64,000 bases of DNA, taken from the NCBI GenBank assembly GCA_963514095.1, contig OY741280.1, positions 5,250,895 through 5,314,894 on the forward strand, in the 5' to 3' direction. Below the pieces are notes generated by a model, which was not told the origin of the DNA, did not search any database, and saw only the letters and a program-made list of their open reading frames with translations. How positions within the stretch are numbered: the first letter of the stretch is position 1; every line of letters begins with the position of its first letter. Position numbers and translations under genes: made by a program. This document shows positions 33,436 to 42,740 of this stretch, piece after piece. The stretch is from Eutrigla gurnardus. Its lineage: Eukaryota > Chordata > Actinopteri > Perciformes > Triglidae.

Positions 33436-33663
33436 AAGTAAAGTTCCGCTGCGGCTGAGAAACTAATTCCTCAAAAAATGGATGATTCATGTGATGCAAG
33501 GTTAGTTTTGTTTCAACTATTATTCTATCAACACAGATATGTACATCGACAGTCTAGTGTTTTAATTGATTTGCCTCGGGTGCACTGTGGAGTGGGCAAG
33601 ACTGTTTTTAATGCCTGTCTAGCTAAGAACCATTGACTTGCGCTAGCCATAGCATAAGCGAAC

Positions 33664-34043
33664 TTTATTTAGGATAAACCCCTTGAGACCTATCACCTTG
33701 TTTTCAAGGAGGTCCCAACATATAAGACAATCACTACTAAATAATTATAATAATAAATCCAAGGAAACAAAACAGAAAAAAAAAGAAAGACCAACCATAT
33801 ACATTATAAACACATTACAACGACAAGGTGGCCCAATGGCCAAAAATAGATTAGCACATTGAGTGGATCACCAAATTCAATTAGAAGTAAACATTAGAAA
33901 TTATTATAAATTGCATTGGCGAGTTGTTTCTTTGGGATGGGGGAATGTATTTCTCAGCAGTAACAATGGGTTATTGCAAGAAATGTGCTGGTCTCACTCC
34001 AGGATCAGTAATACAAATCATTTAAAAGTTAAACAATTATAGA
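33664..34043. repeat. Dispersed repeat fragment
   Basis: Begins 'tttatttaggataaacccct' and 'tgagacctatcac', a phrase that recurs in teleost repeats. It abuts the truncated right TIR of the previous element. The rest is AT-rich with no frame. Confidence 0.35.
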
Positions 34044-34048
34044 CAACA

Positions 34049-34722
34049 TGTCAGGTTCCTGGCAAAAAAAGATTTATTTAAATAATAAACGAGATACAAA
34101 ACTAAAACTAAAACAAAGAATCAAACTAAGAAGACCTCAAGGACAAAAACGACAGTCAAAGAAACACTTATGAAAAAAGGACCAAAAAACGAAGGGACAC
34201 GGGAGGCAGGACGAGGTACAAAAATCCAAAGACAAGACGGGGTACAAAAATCCAGAGACAAGACGTGGTGTAGCATGCAGGGAAAGACAACGACAGCGAC
34301 AGCGACAACGACAGGACAACGACCAAAACACGAAGGGACACGGGAGGCAGGACGAGGTACAAAAATCCAAAGACAAGACGTGGTACAAAAATCCAGAGAC
34401 AAGACATGGTGCAGCATGCAGGGACAGCGACGACGACAACAACAACAACAACAACGATGACAGCGACAACAACAATGAACCGACAACGAGACAGGGGAAA
34501 CAGACTATATACACAGGGAGGCAGGGAGCTGACGAGGACCATGTGCAACACATTAGGGCAGGCAGGGTAATCAACACGAGAGGGTGGGGGAGTCAAGACA
34601 GCGGAAACAACAGGGACCAGGAAGTACGAGACAGGAAATCACACCGAGGACAAAATTACAAAATGAAACAGGAAATCAAAACCAGGGAAACACAGAACAT
34701 GACAAAAACATAGATCATGACA
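34049..34722 (-). repeat. LTR, left copy, with internal duplication
   Basis: 674 bp. Relative to the right copy it has an extra tandem copy of a roughly 140-bp block ('aaggacc' through 'gcagcatgcaggga', spanning about 34180-34430) and lacks about 46 bp after 'ttcctggcaa'. It contains short 'acaacg' and 'aac' runs. Confidence 0.8.
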
Positions 34723-35595
34723 GTACCCACAGACGTCCCCAAGGTTCATGATACCAAAGTCCAGGAGGGCAGGTAGAGGGGGCCTGGAGGAGGGGTTCAG
34801 GATACGTAGGGCGAACAAGCCGGCGGGCCGCTCAGGAAGGCGACGTGGAGCAGGCGTAGGACGGTCCTTCGTCGGGACAGGAACGGGTGATGATTGGACC
34901 TCCCGAAGGGTGCGTGGAGCAGGCGTAGGACGGTCCCCCGTCAGAACAGGAACGGGTGACGAGAGGACCTCCCGAAGGCTGTGTGGAGCAGGCATAGGAC
35001 GGTCCCCCGTCGGAACAGGAACGGGTGACGAGCGGACCCCCACTGACTGCGTGGGGCAGGCGTTGGACGGTCCCCCATCGGGACAGGAGCGGGCGACCAG
35101 CGGACTCCCGGACGGCTGCGTGGAGCAGGCGTCGGACGCTCCCCCGTCGGAACAGGAATGGGCGACAGGCGAACCCCTAATAGGCTGCGAGGAGCAGGTG
35201 TGGGACGGTCCCCCGTCAGAACAGGAAGGGGCGACGAGCGGACTCCCGGACGGCTGCGAATGGGTTGGGCACTCGTGAGCAGCATCGGGGAGGCTCGCTT
35301 CCTCGTGCCGCACCTCCTCCTCGAGGCCGCCAACCGACGAGCCAACTGCTGGTTAGCCAGCTGGATGCTCCTTGGCCCTCCCAGGCCAGACCCCAAAACG
35401 GGTTAGGGCAGGAGCTGGGAACCTGTGCTGTGGCTGAGGCATGGTCTGGTGGCTTAGCTGCGGCTGAGGCTTCAAAAAAAAGTTTGCTTGCAGCAATTTG
35501 GTGAGCCCTGCTAGCAGGATTGGTCATGAAGTCCTGAAACCAGCATATGATTTTATCGCCATTGACTGCTGGATCCTCTTTTGGTCGGTTCATTC
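34723..35595 (-). pseudogene. Internal region: Gag-like start plus 23-residue Pro-rich repeats
   Basis: On the minus strand, the frame after the right LTR reads 'MNRPKEDPAVNGDKIICWFQ' and later 'QLANQQLARRLAASRRR', resembling the N-terminal part of fish gypsy Gag. 'EDPA' suggests that the usual Met codon before 'DPA' has mutated. Six 69-bp units follow, coding for variants of 'RPTPAPRSLREVLSSPVPV' plus 'LTGD'. Frameshifts between units spread the reading over three frames. No nucleocapsid zinc knuckle or enzyme domain is seen. Confidence 0.55.
34845..35257. repeat. 69-bp minisatellite, six copies
   Basis: Units begin 'gtggagcaggcgtaggacgg' and recur at about 34845, 34914, 34983, 35051, 35120 and 35189. 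Length is a multiple of three except for one unit short by a base, consistent with a formerly translated repeat. Confidence 0.9.
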
Positions 35596-35889
35596 TGTCA
35601 GGTTCCTGGCAAGACGTAGACTCGAAAAAAGGGAGGTGAGGACCCAAATGCAGCTCAAAAAAAAAGATTTATTTAAATAATAAACGAGATACAAAACTAA
35701 AACTAAAACAAAGAATCAAACTAAGAAGACCTCAAGGGCAAAAACGACAGTCAAAGAAACACTTACGAAAAAAGGACCAAAACACGAAGGGACATGGGAG
35801 GCAGGACGAGGTAGAAAAATCCAAAGACAAGACGTGGTACAAAAATCCAGAGACAAGACGTGGTGCAGCATGCAGGGACAGCGACGACG

Positions 35890-35934
<45 letters not shown>

Positions 35935-36182
35935 AACCGACAACGAGACAGGGGAAACACACAGACTATATACACAGGGAGGCAGGGAGCTGACGAGGAC
36001 AGGTGAAACACATTAGGGCAGGCAGGGTAATCAACACGAGAGGGTGGGGGAGTCAAGACAGCGGAAACAACCAGGACCAGGAAGTACGAGACAGGAAATC
36101 ACACCGAGGACAAAATTACAAAATAAAACAGGAAATCAAAACCAGGGAAACACAGAACATGACAAAAACACAGATCATGACA
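35596..36182 (-). repeat. LTR, right copy
   Basis: 587 bp, retaining the 46-bp segment missing from the left copy ('gacgtagactcgaaaaaagg' and onwards) and a single copy of the block duplicated there. An (AAC)n run at 35889-35933 makes spurious poly-Cys/Leu/Val frames on the minus strand. Confidence 0.85.
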
Positions 36183-36187
36183 CAACA

Positions 36188-38011
36188 TGTAATGAGAGCA
36201 AAGAGTGGGAGCAATTCAGCAGCAACCAACCACACAGCTTTGCACTTGCATGAGTTGTTTAGCTAACATGCTTCTTGTTTTCAAAGCTGTGGGTAACAGA
36301 TGCTGTTGGCTATATTGAATATGACAAAAATGTCATGACATCAATAGGATCAATGTTAGAAAATCGGATCCATTGATTCTCTTTGCTTCTCTGCAGCTGT
36401 ATTGTGTTTGCATGCCATTGAGTGGTTAACAGTTAACTGTAAAATGAAATGCCATTTGGGAAAATAATTTGTTAGTGACCCAAATGCATCCAGAAGTAGC
36501 TTATGATGTGTTCAGCTCATAAATAATACACATTTTCCTCCCCTACATAATAGCACATGAGGCTGATTTTAAATGCTTTAATGTCGAATGAAAATATCAA
36601 TATTGACATGCCCGAAATAAACAAATAAACAAAAAAACAATAAACAAAACAAAATATCTGGGTTCTTGTCCTGACATAACGTGATATCAGATCAGAACCA
36701 GTTCTGTGGTATCGATGTTTAAGTGTAGGCAACTTAAACATCTTGGTTAAAGTTAGTAAAAAACCATAAAAAGCATAGTTAAAGGAAACCAACCTTGACT
36801 CTGGTCTTCAGTGTTAAAATCTTCATCACTCAAATTTCAACGCCTTTGTGTCTCACTGTGTTATCGGAAGTGGAACAGTACCTTTTTCTGGCCCTGAAAA
36901 AAACAGATTATTTTAAGCTTGTAAACAAACCACCAATGCTGTTGTTTTCCTCTCGCGAACAGCCTTAAAAAAATCCACCCATGGTACGGTCCTTTAGGTC
37001 AGCCTTCCAGCTCACTGTTTCGTCTTCTCTCCGCCACATTTCCCTGAACACCTGTGCAAGTGAGTCATACTCAGATTCCTTGTCCTACCTGCTGTATTTA
37101 CCACCAATGTTGATTTACAAGGACATCAATACTCTACAGCATAGCAACGCTCTCAGCCGAGACTCACACCGATGTCGATACGCAACGCTAATGAGGTTTG
37201 GTGATTGTTTGCCGACAGCATGTTATGACGACTCGTGGGAGATTGTTTCAGGGGCAATTTATCAAGGTGTCCTCTTTTTGCTAAACAGGTGAAGGGAGAT
37301 AATAACGCTGCCAGTTTATGGTTCAATTCCCTCTGTGGCTCTACAGTAACTATATATTTCCGCCGCTGACGGTTCAGGCTTGTATGGAGGAGGCCGTAGA
37401 GCTTTCATTAAGCACTTCTTGAACTGTATATCTGAAATGCCTGTGAAATTAATTTCTAAAGGTCAGCTAATGGTCCCGATTTGCTACCCCTGCAGCTACT
37501 TTTCAATCCAGTTGCTCTGTGAGATTGATTTCCCATTCCCCTGCTTCAGAGACTGGTGCTGGAAACGTCTCTCTCGTTAGGAGAATTGCTTCAAGTTCAC
37601 CTTCATTAACATAAATAGATGTATATCAGTAGTATTACTATCATGAAAAGACACATTTAAAAGATACATGGATACGCTTCTTTCATGTGTTCTAGGATCT
37701 GGAAACATTTTTAATGACCCACATTTCGAGTGTAGCAGTTCTCAAACTAAAAGATGATGACATTTTTGGCCAATTTAGGCAAAGTACACGCTGTATCTGA
37801 CAGGATGTCAGCTGGTGGGATGAGTTGACTTCCTTCCGACCCAACTCCCCGGTCCTTCATCTATCCATGTTAAGCTGAGCGCTGAGCAGACAGGCAGCCA
37901 ATCCCATTTCCCCAAGTCTGTGGCATGATTAGGCCAAAAATGGAAATATCAAAGCAAGGGTTGGTAATCTTCTTCAAAAACATGTTTTGTTATATCTGTT
38001 GAAATTCTTCT
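36188..38011. other. No gene recognised; possible conserved non-coding block
   Basis: Segment 36980-37600 is unique-looking and includes two open frames (36981-37292, 37380-37580) with no recognisable domain. The composition resembles intronic conserved non-coding DNA more than an exon, but this is only an impression. Confidence 0.35.
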
Positions 38012-38013
38012 TA

Positions 38014-38433
38014 CACTCAACAAAAATATAAACGCAACACTTTTGTTTTTGCTCCCATTTTTCATGAGATGGACTTAAAGATCTAAAATTCATTCCAGAT
38101 ACACAATATTACCATTTCTCTCAAACATTGTTCACAAATCAGTCTAAATGTGTGATAGTGAGCACTTCTGCTTTGCTGAGATAATCCATCCCACCTCACA
38201 GGTGTGCCACATCAAGATGCTGATCTGACATCATGATTAGTGCACAGGTGTGCCTTAGACTGTCCACAATAAAAGGCCACTCTGAAATGTGCAGTTTTGT
38301 CTCACAGCAAAATGAACAGTGCTTGAGAGAAATGGTAATATTGTGTATCTGGAATGAATTTTAGATCTTTAAGTCCATCTCATGAAAAATGGGAGCAAAA
38401 ACAAAAGTGTTGCGTTTATATTTTTGTTGAGTG
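38014..38433. mobile_element. Tc1/mariner-type palindromic MITE
   Basis: A 420-bp element flanked by TA (38012-38013 and 38434-38435). Its inverted repeats start 'cactcaacaaaaatataaac' and stay essentially identical for about 114 bp, then diverge. TA duplication and long near-identical arms indicate a Tc1/mariner-type non-autonomous element. The roughly 180-bp centre encodes nothing. Low arm divergence suggests fairly recent mobility or gene conversion between the arms. Confidence 0.9.
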
Positions 38434-38435
38434 TA

Positions 38436-39600
38436 CATCCTCAATGAATCAAATGCTCTGATAAAAAAAATAAAAAATCCGGCAAGCCGAATGAGCAGAT
38501 GGCAGAGGAATTTGTGGACACAAATTGCCCAATTTTTTTTCCCACTCAAATATAAATCTTAATATCTTTCAATTGCCAATATCGTTGGGATAGGTACAAG
38601 AAGTTACGCTACAAAACAAAAGTTAGGTTTAGACAACAAAACCGCTTGGTTTGGTTTAGGAAAAACGTCATTGTTGGGTTTACAATAACTATGTACACAG
38701 TTAGATTTAGGCAACAATACAAATGTTAGGGTCACTTTGGGACGTGTCGTGTTGAAGACCGGTCTGATTGGTTGAACAAGCTAGGAAGTCCTGAAGAAGG
38801 TTAAAGTGTTGTTTGATCCATTCACGCATCATAAGTGGTCTTTCTGAATATTAAATACATCTGTCGCTCTGATGGTAGCCACTGAGATGGATTTAATGAA
38901 TGTGTCCACCACGAAAAGTGCTATCAGTGTTGTAGACTTTTTTGCAAAATGTTTTGGAGTGAGTGCTGCTCACTAATTTCACTAGACAATAGTTGGCAAC
39001 CCTGAGACTTGTCTTTCATCTGTCTTTATACTTGGTTACACCTGCACACACCTCAGTGACACATTACCACGCCAATGTGTAAAACAATGTGGCTCGGCAG
39101 CTGCTAAAGCTTCAACCTATAGCATCACTTTTGTACATGTCAGTGATGGTCAATAAACGCTCCTTTACATGCATGGTGTCTTTTCAAAATAAACTTCTGT
39201 CTTCACAGGAAGCTAGTTGGGTTTAGGAAAAAAAAACCTGGTCGATGTTAATGTAACACAACACTGACAACATGACTTTAAGTCATTACAAATTTTACCA
39301 AATAAGACAACACCAAGCATTTCAAATGAAGAGATTCCACGATAGGAAAATTAGAACTCAAGATAGAAAATAGGAAGTCTTAATTATTTGACAATCAAAC
39401 ATAGAACTGTGATGTTTTTATAGCGTGAAGGTTCAACATATTACATCGCGGTGTAATTTGCATGTTGTGTGCAGCGAGGATCATTTTCTCAATCATTAGA
39501 TGGAAAAGGTTTGTGCACCTACACGCACGTCACGCAACAACACTGAATGAAGCACAAACACATTATCCTGTGGTGACTCATTCAAATCTAAAATGTCTCA
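38436..39600. repeat. Patches of the 'ttaggtttaggcaacaaaa' dispersed repeat
   Basis: At 38620-38735 the phrases 'gttaggtttagacaacaaaa' and 'gttagatttaggcaacaata' occur in tandem-like fashion, and a remnant occurs at 39210-39235. I see no gene in the remainder. Confidence 0.5.
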
Positions 39601-39646
39601 CACGCACACATGCATACACACACACGCACACACACGCACACACGCA

Positions 39647-39693
<47 letters not shown>
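39601..39693. repeat. (CA)n microsatellite with CG interruptions
   Basis: The first half is interrupted CA/CG, the second half pure CA. Confidence 0.95.
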
Positions 39694-39696
<3 letters not shown>

Positions 39697-40071
39697 GACT
39701 GCTATCCTCTGGTAAACAAACCTATCATCTCCCATTAGCATCCTGTTGACCTGTTCATTTCTGATATTAATCAGGCGGTGATGGTGCTGATTATGTGATT
39801 AAGTGAAGAGCACTCTGCTGCCAAATCCGCTCAAAAAAATTGCCTGAATAAATAAATTAATAAAAGTCTGCAGAGCTCCTTCGGGGCTTTTCAAGGTTGC
39901 TTTCCCAAATGTTATCTTATTGTACATTATCGACCATGCGTGTCATTTTATTTCGACCTTCAGGATGCTGCCAAAGTTTGCTGACTGTTCTTGTTTTTAT
40001 TACAGCGCCGGTTTGCATACATACACTTTTGCACTACATTACAACCACTGTGTAACTGACTGTGTGAACAA
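39694..40071. other. No gene recognised
   Basis: No supported feature. Confidence 0.45.
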
Positions 40072-40201
40072 GTGGTGGAAAGTAACTACATTTACTTAAG
40101 TACAATTCTGAACTCTTGCAACCAAAAGTCGCAACTACCTACGGCCTCATGTGTCTCTTCATGTGTTTCTGTAATACCAGTACTTTCACAGTTGATACTT
40201 T

Positions 40202-41113
40202 GGGCCCTAGTTTCGTAGACCAGGAGCAGTCAGCTTTCAGCGCACCTGCGCCACGCCGACGGGGTGTGTCCGCCTGGACTTTGCAAGTTTCGTGCACCGC
40301 GCAGTCTCACGCAGGCACCCCTCCCGTCACTCCCACCCGCGCAAGTGGGAAAGAGGGAGGAGAAGAAGGCGTGAGTGGGAGACGAGGAGGAGACGAGGCG
40401 TGGACTGGGATTAATACAGCCGATTCAGATCTTCACCAATCAAATGAGCTCCTCTCCTCACCTTTAATGCGTTAGGGGAGGTTCAGTGCAAGTTCCGTCA
40501 CTTGACAACCCGATGACAGAAGCAGCGCCGCCGCTCCAACCACGCGCATCATGCCCTGTGCGTGCGTATCATAATAATAACAATGCCGATATTATAAAAA
40601 ACAGGAGAGAGAGAGGGAGATGTTTTGGTCCGAGAGGCTGAGTTTCCGTTACGCGTGCCATCCGCCTTTGATCTGACGTCAGATGTGACGGGACAATCTA
40701 TATAGATATAAATTCACGTGTTGATTCAATTAGTTGCATTAAATAATGTTTGTTGTGATTATTTATTGCATTTAAATGTGCCTGGAACTGTGGAAACCTG
40801 CCTGTGAGGTCTTGGTGACGTGTGCGCACTGCGCACCAGTCAGCCAAACTGCCACTCCGCCAGCTGTAATTCGCCTTACGCAGAGAGTAGACCAGGTTGG
40901 AGCTGGCGGGCTTTCGGCGCAGTCTCGGCAAGGCTTTTTGCCACGAAACTTCCGCTACGCCAAGCTGAATCTGTGACGCCTCCCCCTGCTGCGCCGCCAC
41001 ACCCATCTTGGCGCAGGCGATCTACCAAACTGCCAAACTGACCGTGCGCAAGGCTGTGCGGGTTGAAACTCGCCGGCTCCGCCACCCTGCGCTGCGCCAC
41101 GAAACTAGGTCCC
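40202..41113. mobile_element. Harbinger-like non-autonomous DNA transposon, copy 2
   Basis: 912 bp with the same 'gggccctagtttcgtagacc' left end as copy 1 and a right end 'cgaaactaggtccc' with one mismatch in the terminal repeat. It lacks the nested 605-bp guest. Flanking 'ttt' and 'tta' do not give a clean duplication. No transposase is present; a genuine autonomous partner must lie elsewhere. Confidence 0.7.
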
Positions 41114-41480
41114 TTAGTGTTCTCCTGTTTTTGACTTGATCTAAAAACCTTCTGGTTGCTCCATACCTCACAGTCTATCAGAGCATGGAGGTAAGCAGTC
41201 TTTACATCCATTGATGTAGGGTGAGATCCTCTTGTACAGCCACCTGCATCAATGCTCGGACAGAGCTCATGTTGGCTGTTGGTGAAAATGTCTCTTTATA
41301 GTTAATCCCTTCCACTTGACCATACCCCTTTGTGACCTGGCTCTACATGTCTCAGATGCATCTGGGCTCGCTTTCACTGCATATACCCAGCGTCCTCCCA
41401 CTGCGTCTACCTATATTGCCAGTAAGGGTTATTTTTTGGAGAAGTTTCCAGGAAAGAAGTGCTCACCCTCCAATCACTGA
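41114..41480 (-). pseudogene. Ty1/copia reverse transcriptase fragment
   Basis: The minus strand encodes, across two frames, 'RWVYAVKASPDASET', then 'GYGQVEGINYKETFSPTANM' and 'SSVRALMQVAVQ', then 'MDVKTAYLHALIDCEV'. The 'ETFSPxxxxxxxR' and 'DVKTAYLHA' blocks are diagnostic of copia RT, and the first catalytic Asp lies in 'DVKTA'. A frameshift separates the last two blocks. The downstream RT (the YxDD region) is missing: the fragment ends at the Harbinger-like element. No LTRs were seen. Confidence 0.75.
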
Positions 41481-42740
41481 AAAAAATATAATTCTTGCAG
41501 AAATAACTCCAAATCAGAGTATGGATTTTTCAATGGTCTTCTTCAAAGTCTTGCTAGGTTGACATGATATTTTTGATGGAATTATGATACTTTTTTATCA
41601 ATGCTTGAGTGGTTGTTAAAGCCGTGCAACAAATGTAAACCCAAAAATGTTTGCAACAACTGGGATGTAATTAACATAAACATGCGGATGGCCATCATAT
41701 ACTGGTGTCATAATGTTCGAAGCCCATATACTCTCAACATTCAACAATTTGAAAGGTGTCAAAACAAAACAGTGTTTGACAGATTTATGACAAAAAAAAA
41801 ACACACACACTGCTGAGCTGCAACTCAGATTAATCTACAGTATTCAAGCTTTCAGATGATGTAGATGCTTCTATGTGACCTCATCTGTTGACCTGCTGTC
41901 TCCCCCTAAAAATCCACTTTCCTCCCCTAAAAAAGACTAAGTTAAGTGAAAGTACAACAATGCAAACAAACTCTATTGTCAGTACGGGACCTGAATGCTT
42001 CTTCCACCACTGACTATAAAATAATTGCTAACACATAACGAGCTATAATTTCCCAATAAAAAAATAAATAAATAAATTTAAAAAAATAACGTGGTTTTGA
42101 TCACACGTTCCAAACACTTTCTTGCCTCTTCGGGTGCAATCAACACGTTCAATGTGACCGAGCGCTCAGCAACATGGAGAGCTCATCTTGTTTCACTGAT
42201 TCAAAAGCCTCTTCCTCCAAACACAAGTGGAAAGATGCACCACTCATCCCAGCGTGTCTCCCCTTTATCTTTACCTCGTTCACTTTCTTAATCTATTAAA
42301 ATGGAACATTTTGGATCACTCCAATATTATTTTGAAAATCATAAGGGGCCTGTCCCTCCTTAAAAGCATCGTAATCTCATCAAAACTGATGAACAGTTTA
42401 AGTGTATTTATCCATTAATTGTCTATTTAAAACACCCTGAATGTGCACTTCTTTTTTTTAATTATTTTTTTTATCGGTTCACAATCAAGGTTGTCCTTTA
42501 ATAAACGTTAAGGATTAAAACATTTGTTACAATCCAATTCTGTTTTCTCATATTTGGGGTAAAATCCCTTTAAATATCCTTCATTTGCACCAGAAAAAGT
42601 ACTTGAAGGGTTTACTGTGAACTAAAATCCCACATAGTACATCACATATCACATTGAACACATGAAAGAAAACTTCATATATAACATTGATTTCTTTAAA
42701 TAAAATAGCAAATACAACTTAATCAATAAATTCAGCGCTA
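41481..42740. other. No gene recognised
   Basis: AT-rich sequence with homopolymer runs near 42058-42090 and 42450-42475, plus the hAT-like right end at about 41990-42014. Confidence 0.4.

Larger units (their letters stand above)
32041..33663. mobile_element. TTAA-target DNA transposon with truncated right end
   Basis: The left edge is 'ttaa' (32037-32040) followed by 'agggatagttcagaattttg', a familiar fish TTAA-class terminal sequence. The segment 32151-32335 is repeated in inverted form at 33493-33663 with high identity, showing the two inner TIR parts. The outermost roughly 110 bp of the right TIR is missing; at 33664 unrelated repeat sequence begins. The interior holds a P2X7-like coding remnant and four satellite-like units. 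It is a piggyBac/Kolobok-type element by target site only. Confidence 0.7.
34049..36182 (-). mobile_element. Non-autonomous LTR retrotransposon with internal coding-like repeats
   Basis: Two direct repeats (34049-34722 and 35596-36182) both start 'tgtcaggttcctggc' and end 'cagatcatgaca' or 'tagatcatgaca'. They are flanked by the 5-bp sequence 'caaca' at 34044-34048 and 36183-36187. The 873-bp interior contains no protease, RT, RNase H or integrase. Minus orientation is favoured. On that strand a Gag-like start follows one LTR, and a purine-containing 'gggacgtctgtgggtac' precedes the other. This is a small Gypsy-type derivative that must use enzymes from elsewhere. Confidence 0.85.
40072..42014. 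mobile_element. Possible hAT element ends around nested insertions
   Basis: The left piece 'agtggtggaaagtaactaca' with 'tttacttaagtaca' and the right piece, on the other strand 'cagtggtggaagaagcattc', resemble the cagtggtgga ends of common fish hAT elements. The Harbinger-like copy 2 and a copia fragment lie between them. The two pieces may belong to one element or to two related ones. Confidence 0.3.

Noticed and set aside
34121..34577. Minus-strand frames rich in Cys, Leu and Val in the LTR at 34049-34722 and its partner
   Set aside because: They read through (AAC)n and (ACG)n tracts and duplicated LTR sequence. The same frames recur in both LTRs, which explains them.
36981..37580. Two open frames of 103 and 66 codons
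   Set aside because: No motif, no splice-like borders and no paralogue; better described as unique non-coding sequence.
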